Shown here piece after piece: positions 9,033-17,576 of a stretch of DNA of 32,371 nucleotides. The position numbers and the translations under genes are program-made. Origin of the DNA: Lachnospiraceae bacterium (GTDB lineage: Bacteria > Bacillota > Clostridia > Lachnospirales > Lachnospiraceae); assembly GCA_014804425.1 (NCBI GenBank), contig JAAUZV010000005.1, forward strand, positions 54,409 to 86,779, written 5' to 3'. Position 1 is the stretch's first letter; the number at the start of each line of letters is the position of its first letter. The notes beneath the pieces are model-generated. The model was not told where the DNA came from and ran no database searches. It was given only the letters and a program-made list of their open reading frames with translations.

Positions 9033-9872
9033 ATGTTTACGAGAGTAAGAAATAAATCAATGAAATCTCTGCTGTACTTATTTTTGATCTTGTTATCCGT
9101 GCTGTGCTTTACTCCTTTTTGGCTGATGATCGTAAACTCTACGCGTACCGGAAACGAGATCATGACCAGCTTTTCCCTGTTGCCGGGAAGCAATCTGGCG
9201 GCGAACTGGAAGCTGGTGGATGATAACATGAATCTGGGCAGGGGATTTTTGAACAGCTTGTTTCTGGCTGTGTGCAATACTGCTCTGGTCTCTTATTTTT
9301 CCGCACTGACCGCATATGGTCTGGCATTTTATAAATTCCGAGGAGCGAAGGTTTTGTTTACGACACTGCTGATCTTTATGATGGTTCCGTCTCAGTTGAG
9401 TCTGCTCGGATTTTATGATCTCTGTAATAAACTGCACATGATCGACAGCTATTGGCCGCTGATCCTGCCGAGCGTGGCAAGTCCGGCTACGGTATTTTTC
9501 CTTCGGCAGTATATTTTGTCGGTCATGCCGCGGTCGATTCTTGAGGCGCCGAGAGTGGACGGCGCGGGCGAATTGAAGATCTTTCATCGGATCGCCCTGC
9601 CGATCATGGCGCCCGGTATTGCGACCATGGCGATCGGCGCGTTTATCGGAAGCTGGAACAATTATCTGATCCCGATGATGCTGATCAATACGCCGGAAAA
9701 ACGACCGCTGCCCGTCATGGTTGCAGAGTTGTCCGCTGTGCGTGACATTACCACGAATCTGGGAGCAACCTATCTGGTAGTGGCGATCTCCGTTGTGCCG
9801 ATCATGGTCGCGTTCTGCTTCTTTTCCAAATATATCATCAGCGGTATTTCTGCCGGAAGCGTCAAAGAATAG
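9033..9872 (+). CDS. ABC sugar transporter permease (MalG/UgpE type)
   Basis: The partner membrane subunit of the importer, 279 residues with about six helices. It begins near KSLLYLFLILLSVLCFTPFW and carries the EAA loop as ILEAPRVDGAGELKIFHRIA; the third position of EAA is Pro here. ATG 9033 is 1 bp beyond the previous stop and is served by AGGAGG at 9019-9024. The C-terminus FFSKYIISGISAGSVKE is typical of MalG-type permeases. It is followed after 58 bp by the second binding lipoprotein. Confidence 0.93.
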   Translation: MFTRVRNKSMKSLLYLFLILLSVLCFTPFWLMIVNSTRTGNEIMTSFSLLPGSNLAANWKLVDDNMNLGRGFLNSLFLAVCNTALVSYFSALTAYGLAFYKFRGAKVLFTTLLIFMMVPSQLSLLGFYDLCNKLHMIDSYWPLILPSVASPATVFFLRQYILSVMPRSILEAPRVDGAGELKIFHRIALPIMAPGIATMAIGAFIGSWNNYLIPMMLINTPEKRPLPVMVAELSAVRDITTNLGATYLVVAISVVPIMVAFCFFSKYIISGISAGSVKE

Positions 9873-9930
9873 GATGCATTCGGACGGAAAATATGGTATG
9901 CTGAAACGAAAGATAGACGGAGGTTTTTTT

Positions 9931-11517
9931 ATGAAACGTCTTTTGAATCTGACATTGGTTTTGGCGCTGGTGGCGGTGACGGCCGGGTGTACGAAAGTAC
10001 AGCCGGCTCCGTCTGCGTCCGGGGAAGATGCGGAGAATGAGAAACGGGTGACGCTGGACTGGTATATCAATTACAGCTGGTATAACTCTCCATGGGGCGG
10101 CAATGCGGTGAGCGAAGCGATCACAGAGCGCACGGGCGTAGAGATCCGGTTTGTGTCCCCCGACGGCAATGAGACCGTCAATCTGGATGCACTGATCGCC
10201 GGAGATAAGCTCCCGGATCTGGTGACGCTTGGCTGGTGGGAGCCGCAGGTCAATGAAATGATCGAGGCGGGTCAGGTTTATGCGCTGAATGAACTGGCGG
10301 ACGAATACGACGCCTATTTTTGGGAAGTGGCGGACGCAGAACGATTGAAATGGTATACGCAGTCTGACGGAAACGTATATGGCTACCCCAATTCTTCTTA
10401 TTCTCCGAGCGATTATGAAAGTGGACAGCTCAGCTCAAATCAGACGTTCTTGGTGCGAAAAGACATCTATGAGGCCATCGGTTGTCCGGACATGACAACG
10501 CCGGAAGGATTTGCCGACGCGGTTCGTGCCGCGGCGCAGCAGTTTCCTACCGTGGACGGCAAGCCGCTCATTCCGGTGGGTGCGCACGAGTTTACGGAGC
10601 GGGGCTGTGATTCCTTTGACAAGTTTTTACAAAATTTTTTAGCGATACCATTTGAAAAGGATGGGGAGTTTTATGACCGGTATACCGATCCGGAATATAA
10701 GCGCTGGCTGATGATGTTCCGTGAGCTTAGTGAGGAGGGACTCTTGTCAAACGAGATTTTTATTGACAAGCGGGTGCAGATGGAAGAAAAAATAGCGGAG
10801 GGCAGATATTTCTGCATGCTCTATCAGCGGACAGATATGGCGGAGCAGCAGCGGATTTTGGCGGAGAAAAATCCGAACAGCATTTATATTGCGGTGGACG
10901 GTCCTAAGAACGCGGCGGGGGATATGCATACGCTGCCCGGTTCGGGCTTAAACGGATGGACGATCACCCTGATCTCCAAAAACTGTAAGGATCCCGAGAG
11001 CGCTATTCGTTTTCTGTCCTTTCTCATGAGCGAGGAAGGGCAGAAGCTGATCGCGCTTGGCGTGGAGGGCGAGCATTACCGGATGGAGAACGGCAGAGCG
11101 GTATTGACAGAGGAAACGCAGCAATTGATGCTGAATGATTATCAGGAATATGTCAGAAGAATAGGGGCAAATGATACCTATTGGATGCTTCAGGACAACC
11201 GGATGCAGTCCGAGTGGATGCCGCAGGAGGACGAGATTCTGCGCCAGATGGAGGAGTGGACGTATCCCTATGTCTGCTATACGGGACAATATGACGTACT
11301 TTTTGCTTCCGGCAGCGAAACAGATATTGCGCAGAAAAGAATAGACTCAATCCACGGGCAGATGCTTCCGCAGCTTCTGCTTGCGCCCACGGAGGAGGAG
11401 TTTGAGCGGCTGTGGGACGAATATGTCACGCTCAGGAAGGAAAGCGGTCTCGACCTGGTGCTCGAAGAAAGTACCCGTCAGATGCAGGCGGCAAAAGAAA
11501 AGCTTGGTTTAGAGTGA
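9931..11517 (+). CDS. Second, larger extracellular solute-binding lipoprotein
   Basis: A 528-residue binding protein with signal peptide MKRLLNLTLVLALVAVTAGC and lipobox TAGC, lipid expected on C20. The frame runs upstream to 9793 inside the permease gene, but GGAGG at 9919-9923 and the signal peptide fix the start at ATG 9931. The body (DWYINYSWYNSPWGGNAVSE onward) resembles the roughly 500-aa LipO/YtcQ-like binding proteins rather than the shorter MalE type of the first gene. It stands between the permeases and the histidine kinase, 8 bp before the kinase. It may give the importer a second specificity, or present ligand to the kinase sensor; both are inference. Confidence 0.88.
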   Translation: MKRLLNLTLVLALVAVTAGCTKVQPAPSASGEDAENEKRVTLDWYINYSWYNSPWGGNAVSEAITERTGVEIRFVSPDGNETVNLDALIAGDKLPDLVTLGWWEPQVNEMIEAGQVYALNELADEYDAYFWEVADAERLKWYTQSDGNVYGYPNSSYSPSDYESGQLSSNQTFLVRKDIYEAIGCPDMTTPEGFADAVRAAAQQFPTVDGKPLIPVGAHEFTERGCDSFDKFLQNFLAIPFEKDGEFYDRYTDPEYKRWLMMFRELSEEGLLSNEIFIDKRVQMEEKIAEGRYFCMLYQRTDMAEQQRILAEKNPNSIYIAVDGPKNAAGDMHTLPGSGLNGWTITLISKNCKDPESAIRFLSFLMSEEGQKLIALGVEGEHYRMENGRAVLTEETQQLMLNDYQEYVRRIGANDTYWMLQDNRMQSEWMPQEDEILRQMEEWTYPYVCYTGQYDVLFASGSETDIAQKRIDSIHGQMLPQLLLAPTEEEFERLWDEYVTLRKESGLDLVLEESTRQMQAAKEKLGLE

Positions 11518-11525
11518 GGATTGAT

Positions 11526-13295
11526 ATGAAGTGGTTTCATAGAGCAAAATTATCCAGACAGCTTTCCGTGATCAGTTGCTTTTTTATCCTGATTCCCACG
11601 CTGATATTGTGGTACAGCATGATGAGCTCCGCGCAGAACACGGCGATCCGTACAAGGGAGCAGGAAGCCGGGCTGCGGCGTACACAGCTTGTGACGGAGG
11701 CGGAGAGAATTGCGGAGCTGTGTAATCTGTCCACACAGGTGTTCTTGAATACGCCTGCTCTAATGAATCATTTGACGGCGTTGGAGCAGGGTTATCCGAT
11801 CGATTCCATGAAACTGCTGGAATTTTACAGGGAGGATATTGCCGGACTGGAAAAGATTATCATCAGTAACCCGGAGTTGTATCAGATCCGCGTCTATTCC
11901 AGCAAAGAGGATATTTACGAAATGATGCCGATCTTGTACAGCGCCCGGCGTCTCACAAGAATGCCATGGGCGGGCGAAGAGATTGTATCGGGAACCTGGT
12001 ATATGGATTACACGGAGCAATTTTTTGCGGACAGTTCGCCGACAGAGCATGTGATGAGCCTTATCACCGATATTTCGGCGCCGTTTGTGGGAAACGTGGG
12101 AACTTTGGAGGTATCGGTCCGCATGGACGAGGTCATGCCGGAATTATTTGAGGAGAACGGCTATAGTTTTTCGGTTCTGCTGTCGGAGGATGGGGAACTG
12201 TTGGCAGGCGGCTGCCCGGTTTCGGCCGAATCTCTGGCAGAGATTCCCTATACGGAAGAGATTCTCGTGCACAGAGTGGAGGGACACCGGGCTCTGATCG
12301 CCCAGTCCGATCTGAAGGTATTCGGCTGCCGCTATATGCATGTTCTGTATTTGTCGGATTTAGACCGCTCGATTCTCAAAGAAGCAATCCTGCTGTTTGT
12401 GCTGCTGCTGATCGCATTTGCGCTCATGGTATTTATCATATCGAGGCTGACAAGGAAGATGCTCCGCGGATTTTACAGGGCCTTTGACGGGATGAGAGCG
12501 TTTGCCAACGGGGATATTGACGCTGTGGTGGATGTTTCCGGCGAGGGCGAAGTTGCTCTTTTTGCAAAGGAGCTGGGAGGGTTGCTGGACAAGATCCGCC
12601 AGCTTATGCGGGACAATCTGGAGCAGGAACGACTGGCGCAGAGTCTGGAGATCCGTGCCCTTCACAATCAGATCAATGCGCATTTTATCTATAATGTATT
12701 GGAGGCCATCAAGATGATGGCGGAAATCGACGAGGAATACGAGATCGCCGATGCTGTCACCAGCTTAGGAAAGCTGCTGCGCTATAGTATGAAATGGGAA
12801 AAAAGAAATGTGATGCTGCGGCGTGAGATTGAATATATTGAGAATTATATCACGTTAATGAATCTGCGTTATGATTATGTCATATCTCTTGAGGTGGATG
12901 TCCCGGAGGAGCTTTTGATCCAGCGGATTCCCAAGATCAGCTTACAGCCTGTGGTAGAAAATGCCGTGATTCACGGAGCGGTTCTGTTGGGGGCGGATAC
13001 GACCATTTCCGTGCGCGGGAGACTTGACGCGGAGAGATCACGTGTTTTGATCATGATCACGGATGAAGGAGCGGGAATGGATGAGGAGGCGCTTTCGGGA
13101 CTGAGACGTCAGATCACCGGAGAAGAAACGGCGCATTCATCTTCGGGAAACGGGATCGGTCTGCACAATGTCCATAGCCGGATCAGGCGTTCTTTTGGAG
13201 AGGAGTACGGTTTGGAGGTGGATTCTAAGCTGCATGTCGGCACCACCGTTACCATATCACTGCCATACCAAGTGAGGGAGGAGAATGTGAATTGA
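11526..13295 (+). CDS. YesM-like sensor histidine kinase
   Basis: Membrane sensor of a two-component system, 589 aa. A transmembrane helix at about residues 12-32 and another at about 283-306 flank an extracellular Cache-like sensor of roughly 250 residues. A HAMP region follows, then the His_kinase motif NQINAHFIYNVLEAIKMM with phospho-acceptor H386; most relatives read PHFLYN, so AHFIYN is a mild variant. The ATPase domain has VENAVIHGA (N box), DEGAGMDEE and GNGIGLHNVHSR (G boxes). The frame is open from 11412, but ATG 11526, preceded by AGGA at 11517-11520 and leading into the first helix, is the sensible start. It overlaps the response regulator by 4 bp. Confidence 0.94.
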   Translation: MKWFHRAKLSRQLSVISCFFILIPTLILWYSMMSSAQNTAIRTREQEAGLRRTQLVTEAERIAELCNLSTQVFLNTPALMNHLTALEQGYPIDSMKLLEFYREDIAGLEKIIISNPELYQIRVYSSKEDIYEMMPILYSARRLTRMPWAGEEIVSGTWYMDYTEQFFADSSPTEHVMSLITDISAPFVGNVGTLEVSVRMDEVMPELFEENGYSFSVLLSEDGELLAGGCPVSAESLAEIPYTEEILVHRVEGHRALIAQSDLKVFGCRYMHVLYLSDLDRSILKEAILLFVLLLIAFALMVFIISRLTRKMLRGFYRAFDGMRAFANGDIDAVVDVSGEGEVALFAKELGGLLDKIRQLMRDNLEQERLAQSLEIRALHNQINAHFIYNVLEAIKMMAEIDEEYEIADAVTSLGKLLRYSMKWEKRNVMLRREIEYIENYITLMNLRYDYVISLEVDVPEELLIQRIPKISLQPVVENAVIHGAVLLGADTTISVRGRLDAERSRVLIMITDEGAGMDEEALSGLRRQITGEETAHSSSGNGIGLHNVHSRIRRSFGEEYGLEVDSKLHVGTTVTISLPYQVREENVN

Positions 13296-14752
13296 AGACG
13301 GTTTTGATCGCAGAAGACGAAAAACTGATTCGAAAAGGATTGGAGACGATGGTGCGGCGTGCGCCCGTCCCGGTGGAGGAGATCCTATCGGTAAAAGACG
13401 GGGAGGAGGCGCTGGAGGTTTTGCGCCATCGGGAAGTGGATGTGCTGATCACGGATATTCGCATGCCGCGTATGGACGGCATTGCGCTGACGGAAGAAGC
13501 GGCCAATCTTCCGAATCCGCCTTTGGTTCTGGTCGTCAGCGGCTATGATGACTTTAATTATGCGGTGTCCATGCTGCGGCAGGGTGTGCATGATTACTTG
13601 TTAAAGCCGGTGGAGAGGCAGCGTCTGTATCAGGCGCTGGAGAAATTGGAAGAAAAACTGAAGGAACAGCATGAGGAAGAACAGGCCTCGTCCCGTCAGT
13701 ATCTTCATGCGATCCGCCTCATCATGCTGGAGCAGGAGGAGGGCGGAGAGGAGTATCAAAGCCTGGTGGAGCGTTATGAAGCTGATTTTGTGAAGGATGA
13801 GTATGTGGCATATTGCGCAAGGGCGATCGGTGAGGAGGACACGGATGGAATTTCTCCAAGGGAATTGCCGGAGGGGGTACTGCGGTTTCCGGTGACGGGA
13901 GATTTGTTTGTCTATGTGTCGCCCATAGAGCAATGCAAGTGTATGGAGGAATTGCTTCCCATACCGGCGGGAAGGAGCCGGCAGTATCGGGGGCTTGCGC
14001 AGTTGAGAGCCGGATATCGGGAGGCGTTTGCGGGATGGCAGCGTTCGTTTTTTTCGGGGGATCTTGAGCAGGAGGAGTGCGGGAGCAGAACGCCGCTTAC
14101 GATAAGCGGCAGACAGCTCCTGGGTATGGTGAGCCTTTCCTGGGATAAGGAGGTATCGAAGCTGTTAAGCGGGCAGGCAGAACTCGTCGCAAAGGGTGAG
14201 GGCGATCCGGAAGAGTTTGCCCGCATTTGCTCGGAGCTGATCAGGGAGCTGTGCAGTACCTATGAAAATCTGATCGAGCCGGACGACGATCCGGTGCGAT
14301 TTGCGCAGTTATGGAATTTCCGCGATATCGAGCTGTACTTAGAGGAGCTGGAGGCGTGGCTCGGCCGGTTCTGCGTGCAGCTTGCGGTGAAATTTGCGGA
14401 TTATGAAAATAAGCAGAAGATCCGTCAGGCGGTACAGTATATACAGGCTCATTTTACGGAACAGCTGAACATGGCGGTCGTCAGTAATGAGGTGTCCATG
14501 AACTATTCCCTATTCAGCTTATTGTTTAAGCAGTATACAGGGGCTAATTTTGTCAGCTATCTTCAGGAATTGCGGATCAAGGAAACGTGTAGGCTGTTGG
14601 AGACGACCGACTGGCGGGTGAATGAGATCGGGCGAAAAGCAGGGTTTTCGGACGAGAAACATTTCCTGAAGGTATTTAAGGCGGCTACGGGCTTTTCTCC
14701 AACGGAATACAGAAAAGCAAATGCGCTGATAGAGCGAAAAGAGGAGCAGTAA
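13292..14752 (+). CDS. YesN-like response regulator with AraC DNA-binding domain
   Basis: The N-terminal receiver domain (about residues 1-120) has acidic D9/E10, phospho-acceptor D55 in LITDIRMPRMDG and the conserved Lys in DYLLKPVE. A long middle region follows. The C-terminal ~100 residues form an AraC-type double helix-turn-helix, ending DEKHFLKVFKAATGFSPTEYRK. Translation starts at TTG 13292, overlapping the kinase stop as TTGA, with GGGAGGAG at 13276-13283. Its likely targets are the importer operon and the downstream phosphorylase genes, as for YesMN-type pairs in general, but no operator was identified. A strong terminator follows. Confidence 0.94.
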   Translation: MKTVLIAEDEKLIRKGLETMVRRAPVPVEEILSVKDGEEALEVLRHREVDVLITDIRMPRMDGIALTEEAANLPNPPLVLVVSGYDDFNYAVSMLRQGVHDYLLKPVERQRLYQALEKLEEKLKEQHEEEQASSRQYLHAIRLIMLEQEEGGEEYQSLVERYEADFVKDEYVAYCARAIGEEDTDGISPRELPEGVLRFPVTGDLFVYVSPIEQCKCMEELLPIPAGRSRQYRGLAQLRAGYREAFAGWQRSFFSGDLEQEECGSRTPLTISGRQLLGMVSLSWDKEVSKLLSGQAELVAKGEGDPEEFARICSELIRELCSTYENLIEPDDDPVRFAQLWNFRDIELYLEELEAWLGRFCVQLAVKFADYENKQKIRQAVQYIQAHFTEQLNMAVVSNEVSMNYSLFSLLFKQYTGANFVSYLQELRIKETCRLLETTDWRVNEIGRKAGFSDEKHFLKVFKAATGFSPTEYRKANALIERKEEQ

Positions 14753-14778
14753 AACTTCATAAAAAAACACACCAAAAC

Positions 14779-14812
14779 AACAATCGGCATATTTCCATAT
14801 GCCGATTGTTTC
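14779..14812 (+). terminator. Intrinsic terminator after the response regulator
   Basis: A perfect 14-bp inverted repeat (AACAATCGGCATAT at 14779-14792 and ATATGCCGATTGTT at 14797-14810) has a TTCC loop. The T tract is short (TTGTTTCGTT) and the upstream side is A-rich. The following 14813-14906 should hold the leader of the phosphorylase operon, though no convincing promoter boxes stand out; TAGAAT at 14881 is a weak -10 candidate. Confidence 0.8.
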
Positions 14813-14906
14813 GTTAAAATGAAACTATTCAAAGGCAGGCGGATGCGCTGTGGTTTGCGGATGGCACTGAAAAGTCTGCTTAGAATTCGTAAGGAGGCGA
14901 GGCATT

Positions 14907-17555
14907 TTGGAGCAATTATCTTATCTCAACGAACAGGGTGACTTTATGCTGCGTCATGCGCAGAAATATCCAGGCATTTATATGCCGTTAGTGAACGAAG
15001 GAGGGATGGTCAGCGCCGTGACACCGTGGCTGGCCGGAGACTGTAAGGTGGATCAAAATGCTTTTCTGCTGCCGCCGGCAGGCATGGAAACGCTTCACGA
15101 AAGCCGCGCAGTACGAAACTTTTGGGTGAAACCGGAAGGAGAACTGCCGTGGTCCGTCACCGGTCAGAGTGCCTTGCAGAGGGCGCGGCAGTATGAGGAT
15201 GAGGAGGAGACCGTACTGACAGGGGGGCTTTTGTGGCAGCGCCTTACAAGAAAGCATAACCGCATTGGACTGCAGGCGGAAACGCTTCACTTTGTTCCTG
15301 CGGGCAGGGAAAAAATTGAGATCATGCAGGTCACACTGACGAACTGCGGACGGACTTCTCTGACGCTGACACCGATTGCAGCGATTCCCATGTACGGCCG
15401 TTCGGCGGACAATATCAGGGATCACCGCCATGTGACCAGTCTGCTGCATCGGGCAGAGGTAGAAAAATACGGTCTGAAGCTGAAGCCTGCCATGACATTT
15501 GATGAGCGGGGGCATCAGCCGGGGCAGGTGGTCTATCGCGTATGGGGAGCGGAGGGAGAAGGAATTGAGCCGAAAGAGTTTCTGACAAGAACATGCGATT
15601 TTGTGGGACAGGGAAGCTATGACTGGCCGGAGGCACTGATCGTTTCCGGCTCCGTTTCAAATAGACAGCATGTGGGAGATCAAACGGCGGGCGGTGAGAT
15701 GATGGCAGCGTTATTTTTTAACGAGGTATGCTTAATGCCCGGAGAAGCGCGCCGCTATCAGATCGCACTGGCGATTGAGGAAGAACCGCTTGCTTATATG
15801 AGAGAGACGAGAGTCGCGTCCGCATTGGAGGAAACAAAAGCATATTGGCAGAAGAAAAGTATCCGCTTTCGGACAGGAGATTCCCGTTTTGACTTATGGA
15901 GCCGATGGGTGGCGGTGCAGCCCACCCTGCGCCGGATCTGCGGATGCAGCTTTTTGCCGCATCACGATTACGGTCGCGGCGGTCGCGGCTGGCGGGATTT
16001 ATGGCAGGACAGTCTTGCGCTGATCCTGGCGGAGCCGGATGATGTAAGACGGGATTTATTGTGCTATTTTGCGGGAGTTCGGAAAGACGGCACGAACGCG
16101 ACGATCATCGGCGCGGCACCCGGCGAGTTTAAGGCGGACCGCAATCATATTCCTAGGGTCTGGATGGATCATGGATTTTGGCCGCTGTTCACGGTCAAGC
16201 TTTATTTGGATGAAACGGGCGATGATGAGTTTCTGTTGGAGAGGCAGCCGTATTTCGTCGATACACTGGCATGGCGCGGCGAAGGCGAACCAAGGAAGGC
16301 AGAGGCTTTTGTCAGTGACGGCACGGTATTAGAGCACATGGTCGTGCAGGCAGTAACGGCATTTTTTGATGTGGGAGAGCACGGGCATATCCGGCTAAGG
16401 GGGGCCGACTGGAATGACGGTCTGGATATGGCGAAGGAGAGAGGCGAGAGCGTCGCCTTTACCGCAGCTTATGCGTATGGGTTGTGTCTTCTGTCGCAGA
16501 TGGCGGGACGCCTTAAGGAACGCGGGGTTGAGACTGTCAGTATGAACAAACCTCTGGCGAGGCTGCTCACGATCTCTATCGGAGCGTACGGAGACAGGGA
16601 ACGGATGCGGGACGCCCTGTTCACCTATTGCGAAGAAACGGAGAAAAACAGAAAAACGGTAGATATTCCGCTTGGAGAGTTAAAGGAGATCACGGCCGCC
16701 ATGGCGTGCAGGATCAGGGAACATATCGCCCGGACAGAATGGGTCGGCGACGGTGCGGAGCAGTTTTGGTATAACAGCTATTATGACAATCACGGGCGCT
16801 CTCTGGAGGGTGTAAAAGAAGGACAGGTACGGATGATGCTGACAGGTCAGGTGTTCTGCCTGTTATCGGGTACGGCCGATGATGACCGCGCCCGGCAGAT
16901 CATACGGGCGGTAGACTGGTATTTATGTGCGCCGAATCGCGGAGGATATTGCCTGAATACGGATTTCAAGGAAGTCAAGCTTGATATGGGGCGGATGTTT
17001 GGATTTGCTTATGGACACAAGGAGAACGGAGCGGTGTTCAGCCATATGGCAGTGATGTATGCGTATGCGCTTTACGAGCGTGGATTCGCAGCGGAGGGAT
17101 GGCATGTATTGGAGATGCTGTATCATCAGGCCGCCGATTTTGAGCGGAGCAGAATTTTGCCGGGAATACCGGAATATTTTGACGATCGGGGAATCGGCAT
17201 GTACCCGTGGCTGACCGGGGCGGGAAGCTGGCTGATGCTGACGATGCAGACGCAGGTATTCGGCGTTCACGGTGATGCAGGGAACCTGTGTCTTAGGCCG
17301 AAGCTGACGCTGGCGCAGTTTGCAGAGGACAAAACCGCAGAGATTACCTGCGCGTTTCGGGGGCGTCCCCTGCGGGTGCGCTATGAAAATCCGGAGAAAC
17401 TTGACTGGCAGCAGTATCGGATCGGTTCGGTTTCTATTCAGGGAAAACCGTTCCCGTGCGGCGGAATGCGGGTCATAATCCCGAAGGAGGAGCTGCCGGA
17501 GGGCAGCGGGGAATTGCTGATAGAGGTCAGACTGGTGGACGCGTCCGCACACTAG
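14907..17555 (+). CDS. GH94-type glycoside phosphorylase (laminaribiose/cellobiose phosphorylase-like)
   Basis: An 882-residue cytosolic protein with no signal peptide. It shows the GH94 layout: an N-terminal beta-sandwich, a helical linker, the (alpha/alpha)6 barrel with GRGGRGWRDLWQDSLALIL near residues 352-370, and RGADWNDGLDMA, where D504 aligns with the general acid of cellobiose phosphorylases. GH94 enzymes split beta-linked glucosides with phosphate to give glucose 1-phosphate. Length and the WRDLWQD motif fit laminaribiose-phosphorylase-like members better than the ~800-aa cellobiose enzymes, but linkage is not deducible. Translation starts at TTG 14907 with AAGGAGG at 14891-14897. 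The next gene starts 21 bp after the stop. Confidence 0.82.
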   Translation: MEQLSYLNEQGDFMLRHAQKYPGIYMPLVNEGGMVSAVTPWLAGDCKVDQNAFLLPPAGMETLHESRAVRNFWVKPEGELPWSVTGQSALQRARQYEDEEETVLTGGLLWQRLTRKHNRIGLQAETLHFVPAGREKIEIMQVTLTNCGRTSLTLTPIAAIPMYGRSADNIRDHRHVTSLLHRAEVEKYGLKLKPAMTFDERGHQPGQVVYRVWGAEGEGIEPKEFLTRTCDFVGQGSYDWPEALIVSGSVSNRQHVGDQTAGGEMMAALFFNEVCLMPGEARRYQIALAIEEEPLAYMRETRVASALEETKAYWQKKSIRFRTGDSRFDLWSRWVAVQPTLRRICGCSFLPHHDYGRGGRGWRDLWQDSLALILAEPDDVRRDLLCYFAGVRKDGTNATIIGAAPGEFKADRNHIPRVWMDHGFWPLFTVKLYLDETGDDEFLLERQPYFVDTLAWRGEGEPRKAEAFVSDGTVLEHMVVQAVTAFFDVGEHGHIRLRGADWNDGLDMAKERGESVAFTAAYAYGLCLLSQMAGRLKERGVETVSMNKPLARLLTISIGAYGDRERMRDALFTYCEETEKNRKTVDIPLGELKEITAAMACRIREHIARTEWVGDGAEQFWYNSYYDNHGRSLEGVKEGQVRMMLTGQVFCLLSGTADDDRARQIIRAVDWYLCAPNRGGYCLNTDFKEVKLDMGRMFGFAYGHKENGAVFSHMAVMYAYALYERGFAAEGWHVLEMLYHQAADFERSRILPGIPEYFDDRGIGMYPWLTGAGSWLMLTMQTQVFGVHGDAGNLCLRPKLTLAQFAEDKTAEITCAFRGRPLRVRYENPEKLDWQQYRIGSVSIQGKPFPCGGMRVIIPKEELPEGSGELLIEVRLVDASAH

Positions 17556-17576
17556 CGCCGGGAGGAGGAACAGGGA

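Noticed and set aside
9093..10070. 325-residue minus-strand open frame opposite the permease and binding-protein genes
   Set aside because: It is antisense to two well-recognised genes, is rich in His/Arg/Gln as expected of a shadow frame and shows no family motifs.
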